The position numbers and the translations under genes were made by a program. The notes under the pieces were generated by a model that worked only from the letters and a program-made list of their open reading frames with translations, had not been told where the DNA came from and ran no database searches. 64,000 bases of DNA from positions 1,240,001-1,304,000 of the forward strand of contig NZ_JAMZCY010000001.1 in assembly GCF_024519285.1 (NCBI RefSeq). Reading direction: 5' to 3'. Source of the DNA: Cohnella sp. WQ 127256 (GTDB taxonomy: Bacteria > Bacillota > Bacilli > Paenibacillales > Paenibacillaceae). Within the stretch, counting starts at the first letter, position 1. Each line of letters opens with the position of its first letter. Of this stretch, positions 16,330 to 25,318 are shown in pieces.

Positions 16330-16380
16330 TAGTTTCACCCCGGACAATTAATTGGGTGCCCTTGTTGGGCCGCCACCAAT

Positions 16381-16869
16381 TTATATAAGCTCATCTGCGA
16401 TCATTTTTGCCTTTTCCGCAAGCTCTCTCATATCATCGGCTGGAACAAGCTTGGCTAAATCGTAGGACAGCGGATTACAGGTAAACTTGTTCAATTCATC
16501 CCGAAGCAGGTTTCTTTTTTCTTCGGAGGCATCAATATAAAGTTTGCACGGATTCCTACTCTTATCCAAATCATGCAAATCGACATAGCCTGATTTACGA
16601 CACTCTAACACAATGGCTGCAAGATCGATTAGAGCACTGCAGGCAATATCAATTTCTACCCGAAACATGCCGCTAGCACTTCTCCTATCAAATCCAATTT
16701 GACCGCCGTTCTTCAAGTCTCCCTCAGAAAGCAGAACATCGAAACCCAAGTCCATTAAAATCTGATAGAGCGTCACATGCGTTAAGTCCAATTGTTCCAA
16801 ATAGTCTATTAATGCCAGCGAATCATCGGAACCGCCAATTAAATCTCCCCACCATTTGCTTATGTACAT
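16381..16869 (-). CDS. Hypothetical protein, immunity-like
   Basis: 162 aa from ATG 16869, chosen because AAAGTGGAG lies six bases upstream. It begins MYISKWWGDLIGGSDDSLAL, contains LTHVTLYQILMDLGFDVLL and ends ADDMRELAEKAKMIADELI. Acidic, small and soluble, like its neighbours. A diverged copy of its last ~20 codons survives at 23375-23426, so the family has been duplicated within this array. No Pfam name can be assigned with confidence; an immunity role is inferred from context only. Confidence 0.6.
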   Translation of the reverse strand: MYISKWWGDLIGGSDDSLALIDYLEQLDLTHVTLYQILMDLGFDVLLSEGDLKNGGQIGFDRRSASGMFRVEIDIACSALIDLAAIVLECRKSGYVDLHDLDKSRNPCKLYIDASEEKRNLLRDELNKFTCNPLSYDLAKLVPADDMRELAEKAKMIADELI

Positions 16870-16935
16870 AGTCTTCTCCACTTTCTTGTATGTATTGTCA
16901 TTTGTACCGAAACTACCTCATGCTTTCTTACAACC

Positions 16936-17772
16936 CTACATTGTAAATGTGCTAAGTAAAGACGGCCATACAGAAATCCTCTCACGGCAGGAAGGACATA
17001 ACGTTTCCCCCGCTAAATAAGGCAAATGTCTGGCCAAAATTTGCTCTCCGATCGCTTCCGCCTGCTCCGCTAATGTTCGTATTTCTTCATCCGCAAATGA
17101 CGTTACTGGAACAATTGCATGTGCTTCCTGCCCAGTGTGAGAAACGGGATCATGTTCATAGGCTTGAAGGATTTCTGCATGATTATCTTCACTCGGCCAT
17201 ATGAATACATCTTTTTCGCAGGCTGGGCACACGGCCACATATTCATCACCAATATTAAACGTCATCAACATATTGGCAATAATATACGAACCCCGGTAAG
17301 CAGCGTCCGCAATAAGAATATAACGTTTATCCGTCTCATCGATGGAATGATGGGCTGCATAAGCGAATACTTCCTTTGTAAGCGCCGTGAGCTTGCCAAT
17401 TGCCTCTATATATTCACGATACAATTCAGCACAAACGGAGCTGTCCGCATCTTCAGCCAGTTTAGCCCAAGATTCTGGAAATGGCGCCTTATCTTGCTCA
17501 TCACGGCTTGCCTCGATAATACCGCAGGTTATAAACAGTTCTTTGCGCACCTCAGCATTAGATGTCGAGCATGCTATTTGAGCCAAAAACGGTACAGCAG
17601 CGTATGTAGCCGTATATATCGTATTTTGATGGAACAAATGCTCCTGAAAGAGTTCGTCATGAACCTCCTGGCTAAATTGCTTCATTAGCTGCTGCAATAG
17701 ATCAGGTACGTTCTCCGCAGAACCATACGGTCCAGTCAGCTTTCCCCATACATCGCTATCCCACTCAAGCAA
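16936..17772 (-). CDS. HEAT-like protein with two CxxC pairs, immunity-like
   Basis: 278 aa. The N-terminal 150 residues are helical with repeated patterns (NTIYTATYAAVPFLAQIACS, then AEVRKELFITCGIIEASRDE), like HEAT-repeat immunity proteins. The C-terminal part carries two CPxC motifs (AVCPACEKDVFIWPSED and LCPSCRERISVWPS), which look like duplicated zinc-ribbon halves. TTG at 17772 has GGAGGG six bases upstream. Cytosolic. The combination is similar in style to the Cys-pair protein at 20391-21497. Function is inferred from the array. Confidence 0.6.
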   Translation of the reverse strand: MLEWDSDVWGKLTGPYGSAENVPDLLQQLMKQFSQEVHDELFQEHLFHQNTIYTATYAAVPFLAQIACSTSNAEVRKELFITCGIIEASRDEQDKAPFPESWAKLAEDADSSVCAELYREYIEAIGKLTALTKEVFAYAAHHSIDETDKRYILIADAAYRGSYIIANMLMTFNIGDEYVAVCPACEKDVFIWPSEDNHAEILQAYEHDPVSHTGQEAHAIVPVTSFADEEIRTLAEQAEAIGEQILARHLPYLAGETLCPSCRERISVWPSLLSTFTM

Positions 17773-17806
17773 TGTTCTCCCTCCGTTCCATAAAGTTATG
17801 TTAAAA

Positions 17807-18145
17807 TTATAGCCATCTGTTTAGTCCATTGTTGAACTTCAAATGTTCAAGATGTTTTTCTTTAATTATTTCATATTTATCTAATTGTTCCAGTATTTCA
17901 TCCAATATCTCTAGATCCTCTGCACAACCTGTGTATTCACCTAATAGTCTACACGATATATTTATTATCTCATCTTTTTCATCATCTTTAATATTTGGGT
18001 CAAAATGGGATATGTAGATTAAGTCCGTAACTTGTTTTTTTATTTTAATATTTGTTTGGTAATCGAGCTCTAAATCTACAAGCTCAGAGTTAACAAAGTT
18101 TTCTAAATTTCTTCTAATTATTGTTAATTCTTGATGGTAATCCAT
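17807..18145 (-). CDS. Small acidic helical protein, immunity-like
   Basis: 112 aa from ATG 18145, with GGGGGTG nine bases upstream; an in-frame GTG at 18157 overlaps that ribosome site. It is strongly helical and acidic, with ELTIIRRNLENFVNSELVDL and CAEDLEILDEILEQLDKYE. The size and charge resemble immunity proteins of contact-dependent toxins. The family was not recognised. Confidence 0.55.
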   Translation of the reverse strand: MDYHQELTIIRRNLENFVNSELVDLELDYQTNIKIKKQVTDLIYISHFDPNIKDDEKDEIINISCRLLGEYTGCAEDLEILDEILEQLDKYEIIKEKHLEHLKFNNGLNRWL

Positions 18146-18176
18146 GTGAATTATCACCCCCGTACTCCCTTTAACT

Positions 18177-18249
18177 TAATGGATTAATTCATCTTTTAAT
18201 TCATAATCAGATTTATCAGTGATATCCCATCCATTATCTTTAGTCCATC
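18177..18249 (-). pseudogene. 5'-end fragment of a SUKH gene (copy of 21.9-22.0 kb)
   Basis: The minus strand reads WTKDNGWDITDKSDYELKDE followed by LIH and a stop. The stretch 18208-18247 is identical over 40 bases to 21953-21992 in the intact SUKH gene. It touches the 3' end of the DUF6138-like gene, marking a recombination joint. Confidence 0.8.
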
Positions 18250-19858
18250 CGGTTCGCTGCTGCCCAGACAGCTACGAAACCGTCCGCGCACTCGCCCTTC
18301 TCTTTTTGCTGCCGTTTATGCAGATTGTCCATGCTGCCCCAGATCAGTTCCACCAGATGGCTGGCATAATGAGGAGCCAATGACACCATAATCCCGGCGA
18401 GAGCTTGCAGATTCGCTGCGGTTTCGAAATCTGCGCGATATTTGGTGAGTTTGGCGTCCTGACAGCTAAGCAGACAAGTCGCTATCGTCGGCAGCGTCGT
18501 TTCGTCAATCCCATGCTGCATAATGAATGCCCCGGCAAAAGCAACCTGAACGGATTGATGCTCTTCATCTACGCGCTCCATATAGGCCTCCACGAGCGGG
18601 AAATAACGTCGATTCGCTAGTCCCAGACCGAATACGGCATACGTGCCGGGCATGCAGGTTTTCTCGCCCTCTGTGTCTTCATACCATTCATGCTCCACAA
18701 TCGCCAGCCGCGCATAAGTCTCCAGCTTCGGATGCAACTCCTCATACTGCAAAGCATTAGCAAAGAAACGATGGGTTTGCGATTTCACCAGACCGGGAAC
18801 AGATACTATGTATTTGGCTTGCGATTTCAGCCTGATCTGATAACTTCGGAAGAAACCTTTCTCCATCAGGCGACAAATAAAATCTAGACCCTTCGCATAA
18901 CTGTCCGCGCATTCTTCCTTGATTCGAATGGTGATAATCGAGAAAACATCATTAGCCTGACATTCGATCTGTTCATTCTTATAATGGATATCTTCTGCAG
19001 GAAGCGTTCCGCTGCCCTCCTTGATTACTTTGACCGCCTGCGTACTGCCTAGTTCCTTCAGTCTTTCCAGCAGATCGAGTCCATCTTGTCGACAGTAGTT
19101 GGGTTCGTATTTAATAATCAAAATGGCCGTTTGCAGAACCAGTTCCATTTGCTGCGGCTCCATAGTGGTTAAGTCGATACCCTCTTTTATCGTATATTCA
19201 GCCCACTGCCTAAACGCACGAATGAATTGGGAACGATGATCGTCCATCTTTGTTTTATTCCCTTTGTTCCGTTCCATCACCAGCTCATATACGCGCATAA
19301 TTAAGGCAGTATCCATATTCGGAAACAGCTGCGGATCGACAGATGTCGAGAGAGAAAGAAGCTCTCCAGCGGAGCGGTCGGATAAGACTGGCCCTCCAGT
19401 TTGTCCTAGATATAGGCTTGAACGCGCTGCAACAGCAGCTCGCGCTTGCGATGGTTCACATCGTTTAGTATGGGAAGTGTTTCGGAGCCGCCGACTTTGA
19501 TGCTTGCTTGAAATCGGTAATTCACCAAGGCGCTGTCCTCATAGGTTTGCAGCTTTTGTCTGATTCCCTTTTCCAGCAATGGCATCAACGCATTCTCTAT
19601 TTCCTGATGGGTCAGCGGGTTTTCCAGACGAGTGCCCTTGTGCTGATAGTCAGGTGAACCTTTAATCCAAGAATATAATTTGATTATCCCATCCTTGTAC
19701 TCGATATGTAAAAGGTCATGAATGCCGATTTGCAGCGAAGTTCGCCCAATAATTTCGTTTACGTCTTTTTCCTTTTTCTGTTCGATCTGTTGAAACCATT
19801 CATCCACTGCAGCAAGGATTTCTTCCGCTACTGTGTTGATCAGAGTGTGTTGTGTCAC
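18240..19858 (-). pseudogene. DUF6138-like protein split by a frameshift
   Basis: Two frames make one protein of about 535 aa. The first (from 19858) begins TLINTVAEEILAAVDEWFQQ and stops at 19406 just after LLLQRVQAYI. The +frame continues across that stop as SLYLGQTGGPVLSDRSAGEL and LSLSTSVDPQLFPNMDTALI before reaching the long frame that ends at 18240. The region between the stop and the next ATG is clearly coding, so the break is a frameshift near 19400-19420 rather than two genes. The assignment to DUF6138 is from memory of the family and is tentative. It is either inactive or affected by a base-calling error. Confidence 0.6.
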
Positions 19859-19922
19859 CTTGCGTTATCCCCTCATCATGTGATTAATAAAATGACCGAG
19901 TCTTATCAAATCCGAATCATTT

Positions 19923-20372
19923 CTACTCTTCAAATTGGTTGACCATGTTGATTTGTTCTAAAATCAACTCGTCAAAACTACCAGCCAATTCCTCAAAAGG
20001 ATCATCCCCAGCACAGTCATGAAGCAAAATCAACAACTGTCCTGTCTCCAAATCTTCGACTACCGTGCTGCCATCTCCCATCCCGCCAACGGGAAAAAGG
20101 CGGCGGGGAGCTAGCTCGTACGCCCGCTCATACTCCTTGTAGTTTTCCACAAAAGAGGGATAAGCCCAGTCCAAATCACGGATCGAATTGATCCATGGAT
20201 CGAGAAAATGGCAGGAGCCAAAATGTAGGAGGAGCCAACGATAGCTTGAGGGCAACTGGCAATCGTATTTTTCCTCAAAAGCATGGATAGCCTCCTCCGT
20301 CTCCGGTATTCGGTCTGTCCGCGCATAGGCTTCTTTCAACAGCTCCAGATTGTCCAGTAATTTATTGTCCAC
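19923..20372 (-). CDS. SUKH (SMI1/KNR4) domain immunity-type protein
   Basis: 149 aa. The typical order is present: an N-terminal helix ending PETEEAIHAFEEKYDCQLPS, SYRWLLLHFGSCHF, the strand region RRLFPVGGMGDGSTVVEDLE with the conserved GDG, and a C-terminal SFDELILEQ. SUKH proteins are the most widespread immunity proteins against nuclease and deaminase toxins. GTG at 20372 follows AGGGG. The gene lies 64 bases from the DUF6138-like gene and is probably co-transcribed with the genes upstream. Confidence 0.85.
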   Translation of the reverse strand: MDNKLLDNLELLKEAYARTDRIPETEEAIHAFEEKYDCQLPSSYRWLLLHFGSCHFLDPWINSIRDLDWAYPSFVENYKEYERAYELAPRRLFPVGGMGDGSTVVEDLETGQLLILLHDCAGDDPFEELAGSFDELILEQINMVNQFEE

Positions 20373-20390
20373 CTTGTCGCCCCTTCTGAT

Positions 20391-21497
20391 TTATGTCTGT
20401 TGATGGAACAGGCACAGCGTGCGGCAATCCGTACAAATCTCGATATACAACGTACCTTCAGAGCCATCCATCAATACGTTCCATGGAAGCGCTGCGAGAA
20501 ATTTCATGGTTTGACCACAGACCGAGCATGTCGCGAATTGTGCGTCCTGCACCCAATCCGGCCAGCCTCCGATTGTGAAGACCTCATCACCACCGCTAGC
20601 GTAATGCTTCGGTACCGCCTTGGCACTTAGTGTGAGCTGATTGCGGCTCATCTCCAGAAGATCATCTTCCGAACAATAATTTTCCGTTAAGGGTGGCTCA
20701 TAAGGAATGATCTCACTACGACCATTTTCGTCATAGCACACGAACGTCTCTTCAGTGAATGTGATGCAATTCGGGCAGATGGGAATGGCCAGCACTCCAT
20801 TAACCTCCAGAAAAGAAAATCGCTCATCAAGGCCGTCCAGTCGCAGGACATCGATCAACTGACAACCGCAATGCGGACAGTTCTGCTCCAATAATTGACC
20901 CACTTTCGCTGCCTGATCGACTCCATCTCCTGGCAACATCGTGTAGCATCGCTCGAAGCACAATGAGCTGCGATTCCCCCGATCATCGAAATGCCAGCCA
21001 CCGTGATGGGCATAGACGGACGGATTCACATAAAGCTTGCTGCGCCAGGGCAGCGGATTTCTCTCGAGCTTCAGGAATGCTTCCTGAACGACTTCATCGC
21101 CTTGCAGGGCGAGGCAGAGCAGTAAATGACTTGCTTCATCACATGCAGGATTAAAAAGACGCGTGAGCAGCTGATCCCGTACCTCAGGTGAAGCGTCCCG
21201 ATAGAGCTTAGCTGGAAAGAAGATCCCCTTGTCGAGCCCTGCTTGTGCAATTCTCGCAGTGTTGATGTCGTGATAGCCAAGCAACCCATTGAAGTCTTGA
21301 TAGACTTGATCCCACTTCCCGATCGTTTCAATATTCGAGATGATCGATTCGACCATTTTCTCCACTTCTTCTCTGCTCATAGCTTGGTAGGCTTCCCGCT
21401 GATTCTTATTTCGACAGCGATAACAGATTCCATTAAAAACAATAGATTTTCCGCATTCTTGGCATTGATTCAGTATTTGTTTTCTCAACATACTCAC
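20391..21497 (-). CDS. Cys-pair protein with DUF1963-like C-terminus, immunity-like
   Basis: 368 aa. An N-terminal zinc ribbon (CQECGKSIVFNGICYRCRNK) is followed by a helical middle, a second Cys cluster (NCPHCGCQLIDV, later IPICPNC) and a C-terminal part starting TIGGWPDWVQDAQFATCSVC that resembles the end of DUF1963/YwqG-like proteins. Three near starts (GTG 21497, ATG 21491, TTG 21488) compete; the spacing from AGGTG favours the last two. Zinc binding is inferred from Cys spacing. It probably belongs to the same transcript as the SUKH genes on either side. Confidence 0.6.
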   Translation of the reverse strand: MSMLRKQILNQCQECGKSIVFNGICYRCRNKNQREAYQAMSREEVEKMVESIISNIETIGKWDQVYQDFNGLLGYHDINTARIAQAGLDKGIFFPAKLYRDASPEVRDQLLTRLFNPACDEASHLLLCLALQGDEVVQEAFLKLERNPLPWRSKLYVNPSVYAHHGGWHFDDRGNRSSLCFERCYTMLPGDGVDQAAKVGQLLEQNCPHCGCQLIDVLRLDGLDERFSFLEVNGVLAIPICPNCITFTEETFVCYDENGRSEIIPYEPPLTENYCSEDDLLEMSRNQLTLSAKAVPKHYASGGDEVFTIGGWPDWVQDAQFATCSVCGQTMKFLAALPWNVLMDGSEGTLYIEICTDCRTLCLFHQQT

Positions 21498-21524
21498 CTA
21501 CTCTTTCCTCATCATGCATTTTTT

Positions 21525-22022
21525 CTATTGCATCTTTATTCTATTAGATATGATTAATTGAAAAAAATCTTCAAGACTATTTGCTATTTTTTCTACCTCT
21601 TCGAATTCAGGCTCATATCCTTGTACAATAGCACCTATATCATTCGTTAAATCTATTGCATAGAATGAATATCCATCATCAACTGACATAACTATGGGTA
21701 GATAGTTATCCCACCATGAAGTTATTTCTGATTTCCATTTCTCATCATTCTCTGCTGCTTCTAAGCTTAATACTTCAAATTCATTCCATTTAAATGCACT
21801 ATCCGAGTTGTTATTATACTCATCCTCACATATAAACCATGTTTTCTCACTAGGCGTTATGCATTCTTTAACCCTTTTTAGAAAATCTAAATAACCTTCG
21901 GGAATTTCTTTATACCTGGATGCTATACTAGCATTTAATTTTAATTCGTATTCAGATTTATCAGTGATATCCCATCCATTATCTTTAGTCCAACTAATGA
22001 ATTCATTACATTTCATATTCAT
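21525..22022 (-). CDS. SUKH (SMI1/KNR4) domain immunity-type protein
   Basis: About 165 aa. It opens MNMKCNEFISWTKDNGWDIT, has IPEGYLDFLKRVKECITPSE, a central WNEFEVLSLEAAEND and YSFYAIDLTNDIGAIVQGYE, then ends with NSLEDFFQLIIS, the usual SUKH order. ATG 22022 (GGAGG four bases upstream) or ATG 22016 is the likely start; an earlier in-frame codon at 22055 lies before the ribosome site. Part of its 5' coding sequence is duplicated at 18208-18247. Confidence 0.8.
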   Translation of the reverse strand: MNMKCNEFISWTKDNGWDITDKSEYELKLNASIASRYKEIPEGYLDFLKRVKECITPSEKTWFICEDEYNNNSDSAFKWNEFEVLSLEAAENDEKWKSEITSWWDNYLPIVMSVDDGYSFYAIDLTNDIGAIVQGYEPEFEEVEKIANSLEDFFQLIISNRIKMQ

Positions 22023-22055
22023 TTTTCCTCCTACCGATTCATCTCCACACTTCAA

Positions 22056-23264
22056 TCAGTAATCGCGAGCTACATCGAACCAGCGTTGAGCCATCTCCTC
22101 TGTTATAGGCTGGCCAATCAGGTGATCAGACTGGCTGAGTTGCCAAACCGCTTCACCAAGGTCTTCTCGTTCGGTGGTTTCGATATCTTTGAGGGTATTG
22201 AAGCGTACGGTGAAAGCGCTAATGGCTGCCTCGGCATCGGCAAAGCTGCGGGCCTGGGCCAAGGTTGCCTGTGCAACGTTGTAAGCTTCGTTAGCCAGCT
22301 TGGCCAGACGTTTAGGCCAGGACGAGAACGGTCGGCCAAACTCTGTCGTCCACCACTCTGGTTTACGCAATTGGCTCACTGAAGCATGGCCGGTCCACGC
22401 TCGTGTTTTAGCACGTGTTTTCATTTGCTGCTTAAGGCGCTTGCCCGAGATCTCTTCCACATTGTAGGCGATAAATCTGTCAAGCAACGGCCATGTGTTC
22501 AAGGATGGCAAGTATTCCAGATCAGGCATAAAGCGTAGCTCCAGATTCGTTAACTGGACATGACGAGCCAGCAAGTCCACGTCGCAGAAGTTCCCCCACA
22601 AACTCAGTGAATTCAGGTTTGGAAACCGGTTCAGACACTCCAGCGAGATGGGCTGTCCTAGCGGCGCGTTCTGTAGCGTTAGACTCGTAACTTGGTGCAA
22701 TTCACCCAGGTCGGGCAGCAACAAAGAATTATTATTCTTACGTCTGCTAGTGCGCGGCGATAGAATCAGAGAAGATGGCATATCGCCAGTGGCCGTGAAT
22801 CGTGATAGATCGCCGGACAAGCTCAGGCGTAATTGCCGCTTTGGAAGCTTCAGGCTCAAACGGCCCTCAGTCTGATCCAACTTAATATGTAAGCCATGCA
22901 AATTGGACTGGCTTGCGTCCACCACTGTGTCTTCAGACAAGATCGGAGCCCACGTCATCTCTTCAATAGGGCGTTTCTGTGCCCAGTCCAAAAAGCCAGC
23001 GTCACTGCCTGTATAGTACAGAAATCGCGGCCAGGACGAGCCCGCCGGAGTGGCAAAGGCATCGAATACGGTCCAATCAATGATCGCATCAGGTGCAACG
23101 TGAAGATCTGCCTTCTTCCCCAATTGCGACGGTCCAATGGATAGACTGCCCACACCGGGCTGAATGACAAGAGTGTGACTGCGTGGACCTGTCAGGTCGA
23201 TGGGAAAACTACCATCTTCTCTTATGGAAGCAGCAGGAGGACGAGCATGATTATCATTTGGCAT
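22056..23264 (-). CDS. Leucine-rich-repeat-like protein
   Basis: 402 aa. After an N-terminal region of beta-rich sequence come irregular leucine-rich repeats (about 190-280: LHQVTSLTLQNAPL, FPNLNSLSLWGNFCDVDLL, VQLTNLELRFMPDLEYLP) and a helical C-terminus with an Ala-rich segment (QATLAQARSFADAEAAISAF). The codons are much richer in G+C than the flanking SUKH genes, suggesting a separate origin. The protein is similar in plan to the plus-strand LRR protein at 29924. ATG 23264 fits the ribosome site better than ATG 23273. Its role in the array is unknown. Confidence 0.6.
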   Translation of the reverse strand: MPNDNHARPPAASIREDGSFPIDLTGPRSHTLVIQPGVGSLSIGPSQLGKKADLHVAPDAIIDWTVFDAFATPAGSSWPRFLYYTGSDAGFLDWAQKRPIEEMTWAPILSEDTVVDASQSNLHGLHIKLDQTEGRLSLKLPKRQLRLSLSGDLSRFTATGDMPSSLILSPRTSRRKNNNSLLLPDLGELHQVTSLTLQNAPLGQPISLECLNRFPNLNSLSLWGNFCDVDLLARHVQLTNLELRFMPDLEYLPSLNTWPLLDRFIAYNVEEISGKRLKQQMKTRAKTRAWTGHASVSQLRKPEWWTTEFGRPFSSWPKRLAKLANEAYNVAQATLAQARSFADAEAAISAFTVRFNTLKDIETTEREDLGEAVWQLSQSDHLIGQPITEEMAQRWFDVARDY

Positions 23265-23374
23265 TTCTATCATCCTTTCTTCTAAACCATATCAAGTCAT
23301 ATCGGCAAGTGCAGACATTGGTCCACGCCATGAGTGCCCTCCTTGACGACAGGACTCATATCCAGAGCATGCAC

Positions 23375-23426
23375 AGCTCATCTGAGATCAATTTCACCTT
23401 TTCTGCAAGGTCACTCCTATCATCGG
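23375..23426 (-). pseudogene. 3'-end remnant of a 16381-type gene
   Basis: The minus strand reads ADDRSDLAEKVKLISDEL, nearly the same as the ADDMRELAEKAKMIADEL that ends the gene at 16381. Nothing else of that gene is left. It touches the stop codon of the SUKH gene at 23427, so a recombination joint lies here. Confidence 0.65.
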
Positions 23427-23906
23427 CTAGCACTTCTCCGATGCTTCGTCTTTATCTTCGTCTTCATCTTCGTCTTCATCTTCGTCAAGTTTATTCAAAA
23501 ATTCATTAAAATCCTCAGCTAAAAAAACGATGCAGTCTTTCGTAACTTCACCAAGATCTAACCACACGATATAGATTTGGCCAGTTTCTATATCGATACA
23601 AAATTTATTTCCTCCTGCATCACTAGCAAATGGAAGAAGCTTCTCCGGCATTATTTTTCTATTTCTGTAATCTACGTATCGATCTTCGATTGTAATGCCT
23701 ATTTCGTTTACATACCTAAATGGTATAAATGTCTGAACATTGGTCTCAATGTCCGCCTCTTCTGAATAAAAATAGGTTCTATTAGGGACCCCTCCATTAA
23801 ATTGCAAATAATGCTCGACAAGTTGCAAAGGTAACCTCAAACCTAGTTGAACTTCAATTTTACTAATGTCTTCTATTGTTAATTTCTTTGACGTCATTGA
23901 AAACAT
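23427..23906 (-). CDS. SUKH (SMI1/KNR4) protein with acidic repeat tail
   Basis: 159 aa from ATG 23906 (GGAGGAG six bases upstream). LTIEDISKIEVQLGLRLPLQ, LVEHYLQFNGGVPNRTYFY, LLPFASDAGGNKFCIDIETG and FLAEDFNEFLNKL are textbook SUKH segments. The tail then becomes a pure Asp/Glu run (DEDEDEDEDEDKDE) encoded by a six-base microsatellite at 23446-23486. Slippage there can lengthen or shorten the acidic tail in frame. A last short stretch ends SEKC. Confidence 0.88.
   Translation of the reverse strand: MFSMTSKKLTIEDISKIEVQLGLRLPLQLVEHYLQFNGGVPNRTYFYSEEADIETNVQTFIPFRYVNEIGITIEDRYVDYRNRKIMPEKLLPFASDAGGNKFCIDIETGQIYIVWLDLGEVTKDCIVFLAEDFNEFLNKLDEDEDEDEDEDKDEASEKC
23446..23486 (-). repeat. Six-base microsatellite coding for Asp-Glu
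   Basis: CTTCGT/CTTCAT units repeat about seven times. On the coding strand they give alternating Asp and Glu codons at the end of the SUKH gene. Confidence 0.8.
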
Positions 23907-23974
23907 AATAATCTCCTCCAAAATGAAATGTTTGCACTTTTTCAACACAAACCTTACCCCAAATAATCGTACTC

Positions 23975-24406
23975 TTACAGGTCAAATATAGGCGGAATAA
24001 TTCGATCAAAGTCTCTATGTACAAGTGCAAATTTATCGTCTGAACCCCACAACGGTTTAGAAAATGAAATAACCTCATTCTCTCCTCGAGGGGTAAACTC
24101 GACGGAAACTTCCACTTTAATTTCATGAATTATCACATCAGAATTTTTGTCGAGATAACTATCCTTTGCTAGCTCGTGATCTTCATCTACATCATAATAA
24201 AGGGATGAAGTAGTTCCTCTGACATGTAGTAAATTAAGAGAATCGATATTCCAAATAAATTTTTCAACGATATTTTGGCATGGGTGGGCAAAGTATAACC
24301 AGCCTTCACCACTTGGCAGGAAAACAACTAATATGTCTTCCATAGCACCTGGCGCATATAAATTATCAACTGACCACAATCCGGTTATTCTTTTTTCTAG
24401 AGTCAT
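23975..24406 (-). CDS. Hypothetical protein, immunity-like
   Basis: 143 aa, acidic and beta-rich: MTLEKRITGLWSVDNLYAPG, DILVVFLPSGEGWLYFAHPC, SSLYYDVDEDHEL and a C-terminal FDRIIPPIFDL. The ATG follows GAGGGG. This kind of protein (short, one strand-rich domain beginning with GxW) is common among unclassified immunity proteins, but no named family can be given. Probably co-transcribed with the SUKH gene just upstream. Confidence 0.55.
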   Translation of the reverse strand: MTLEKRITGLWSVDNLYAPGAMEDILVVFLPSGEGWLYFAHPCQNIVEKFIWNIDSLNLLHVRGTTSSLYYDVDEDHELAKDSYLDKNSDVIIHEIKVEVSVEFTPRGENEVISFSKPLWGSDDKFALVHRDFDRIIPPIFDL

Positions 24407-24495
24407 TTTAACCCCTCACTTATCAGTACTCTATTCATAATATCCCGTTGAAAATACATTCCTAGACTCTATGGGCTACCGCCTCATCGATGAGT

Positions 24496-24585
24496 TCATA
24501 ACTTTGATAGAACTCTTCCAAGTTTCTCCTGATATTGTTCTTGCATCACCAAAAATCTCTCCATGGCATGATGCAATTCCTTCAT
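24496..24585 (-). CDS. Possible 29-aa ORF coupled to the SUKH gene
   Basis: ATG overlaps the stop of the preceding SUKH gene (ATGA). It reads MKELHHAMERFLVMQEQ and stops after LSKL. A second frame downstream (EEFYQSYELIDEAVAHRV) also looks coding, so this may be the frameshifted remnant of a slightly longer helical protein. Confidence 0.3.
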   Translation of the reverse strand: MKELHHAMERFLVMQEQYQEKLGRVLSKL

Positions 24586-25235
24586 CCTGCTTCCCCTCTT
24601 CCACCACCATCAACCAACCGCAGCAAAGTCGCATACAGGGCGTCAAATCGCTGTTCATCTTCCGCTGAGAACATCAGCAGATATCCGTCACGGTTGTTCA
24701 TGACCACAATCACCTCGCCCACTTGACCATAAAACTGCACGCCCGTATACAAGCCCGAATCCGCTTCCTTGGATGAAAACATCATCTTAATCCCTTCTAC
24801 AACCTGTTCATCGATTTGCCAGTATTCCTCATTGGATAACTCCATAGAAATCACTGCTTGAAAATAGGCCATGGCATGTAGAAACTCCGTAAGAGACTCG
24901 CTTGTCTGATACCACTCCTCCTTCCCGTAGTTCTCATACACAGGGGGATTGGACGCTGCCAAGTCCTCCCGGCGTATGCCCCAAACGCAAGCACCCTGAT
25001 TTTCGAAATAGAAAATCAAGTAGTCGTCATTCTCATATTGATGAAAATCTTTCGGCTTAATCAAGAAATCCTGGGAACCATTCAATTGCGGATGTGCGCC
25101 CAATTCAAGATAATAATCCTTCAACACCTCGGGTATACTCCCATATCGACTGATCCACGATTGCAATTCCTTCACGTCGAAACCACAGGATTCCGTGATG
25201 TGAAACAAGTTGCGGATCGCTGCAAAATCGGTCAT
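24582..25235 (-). CDS. SUKH (SMI1/KNR4) domain immunity-type protein
   Basis: 217 aa from ATG 25235; an in-frame GTG 14 codons earlier has no ribosome site. Typical SUKH features are IPEVLKDYYLELGAHPQLN, the strand DDYLIFYFENQGACVWGIRR (Gln-Gly-Val/Cys-Trp pattern), SLTEFLHAMAYFQA, and a C-terminal extension with GVQFYGQVGEVIVVMNN. This longer SUKH type is frequent in Bacillales immunity arrays. It overlaps a possible small ORF by four bases. Confidence 0.82.
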   Translation of the reverse strand: MTDFAAIRNLFHITESCGFDVKELQSWISRYGSIPEVLKDYYLELGAHPQLNGSQDFLIKPKDFHQYENDDYLIFYFENQGACVWGIRREDLAASNPPVYENYGKEEWYQTSESLTEFLHAMAYFQAVISMELSNEEYWQIDEQVVEGIKMMFSSKEADSGLYTGVQFYGQVGEVIVVMNNRDGYLLMFSAEDEQRFDALYATLLRLVDGGGRGEAG

Positions 25236-25318
25236 TGGCTCCACTTCTCCTTGTAAGCGCTCAAAATCGGCGTTCACGATCTATATTCATAAACCGCTCT
25301 CACAAACGCTGATCGTTA

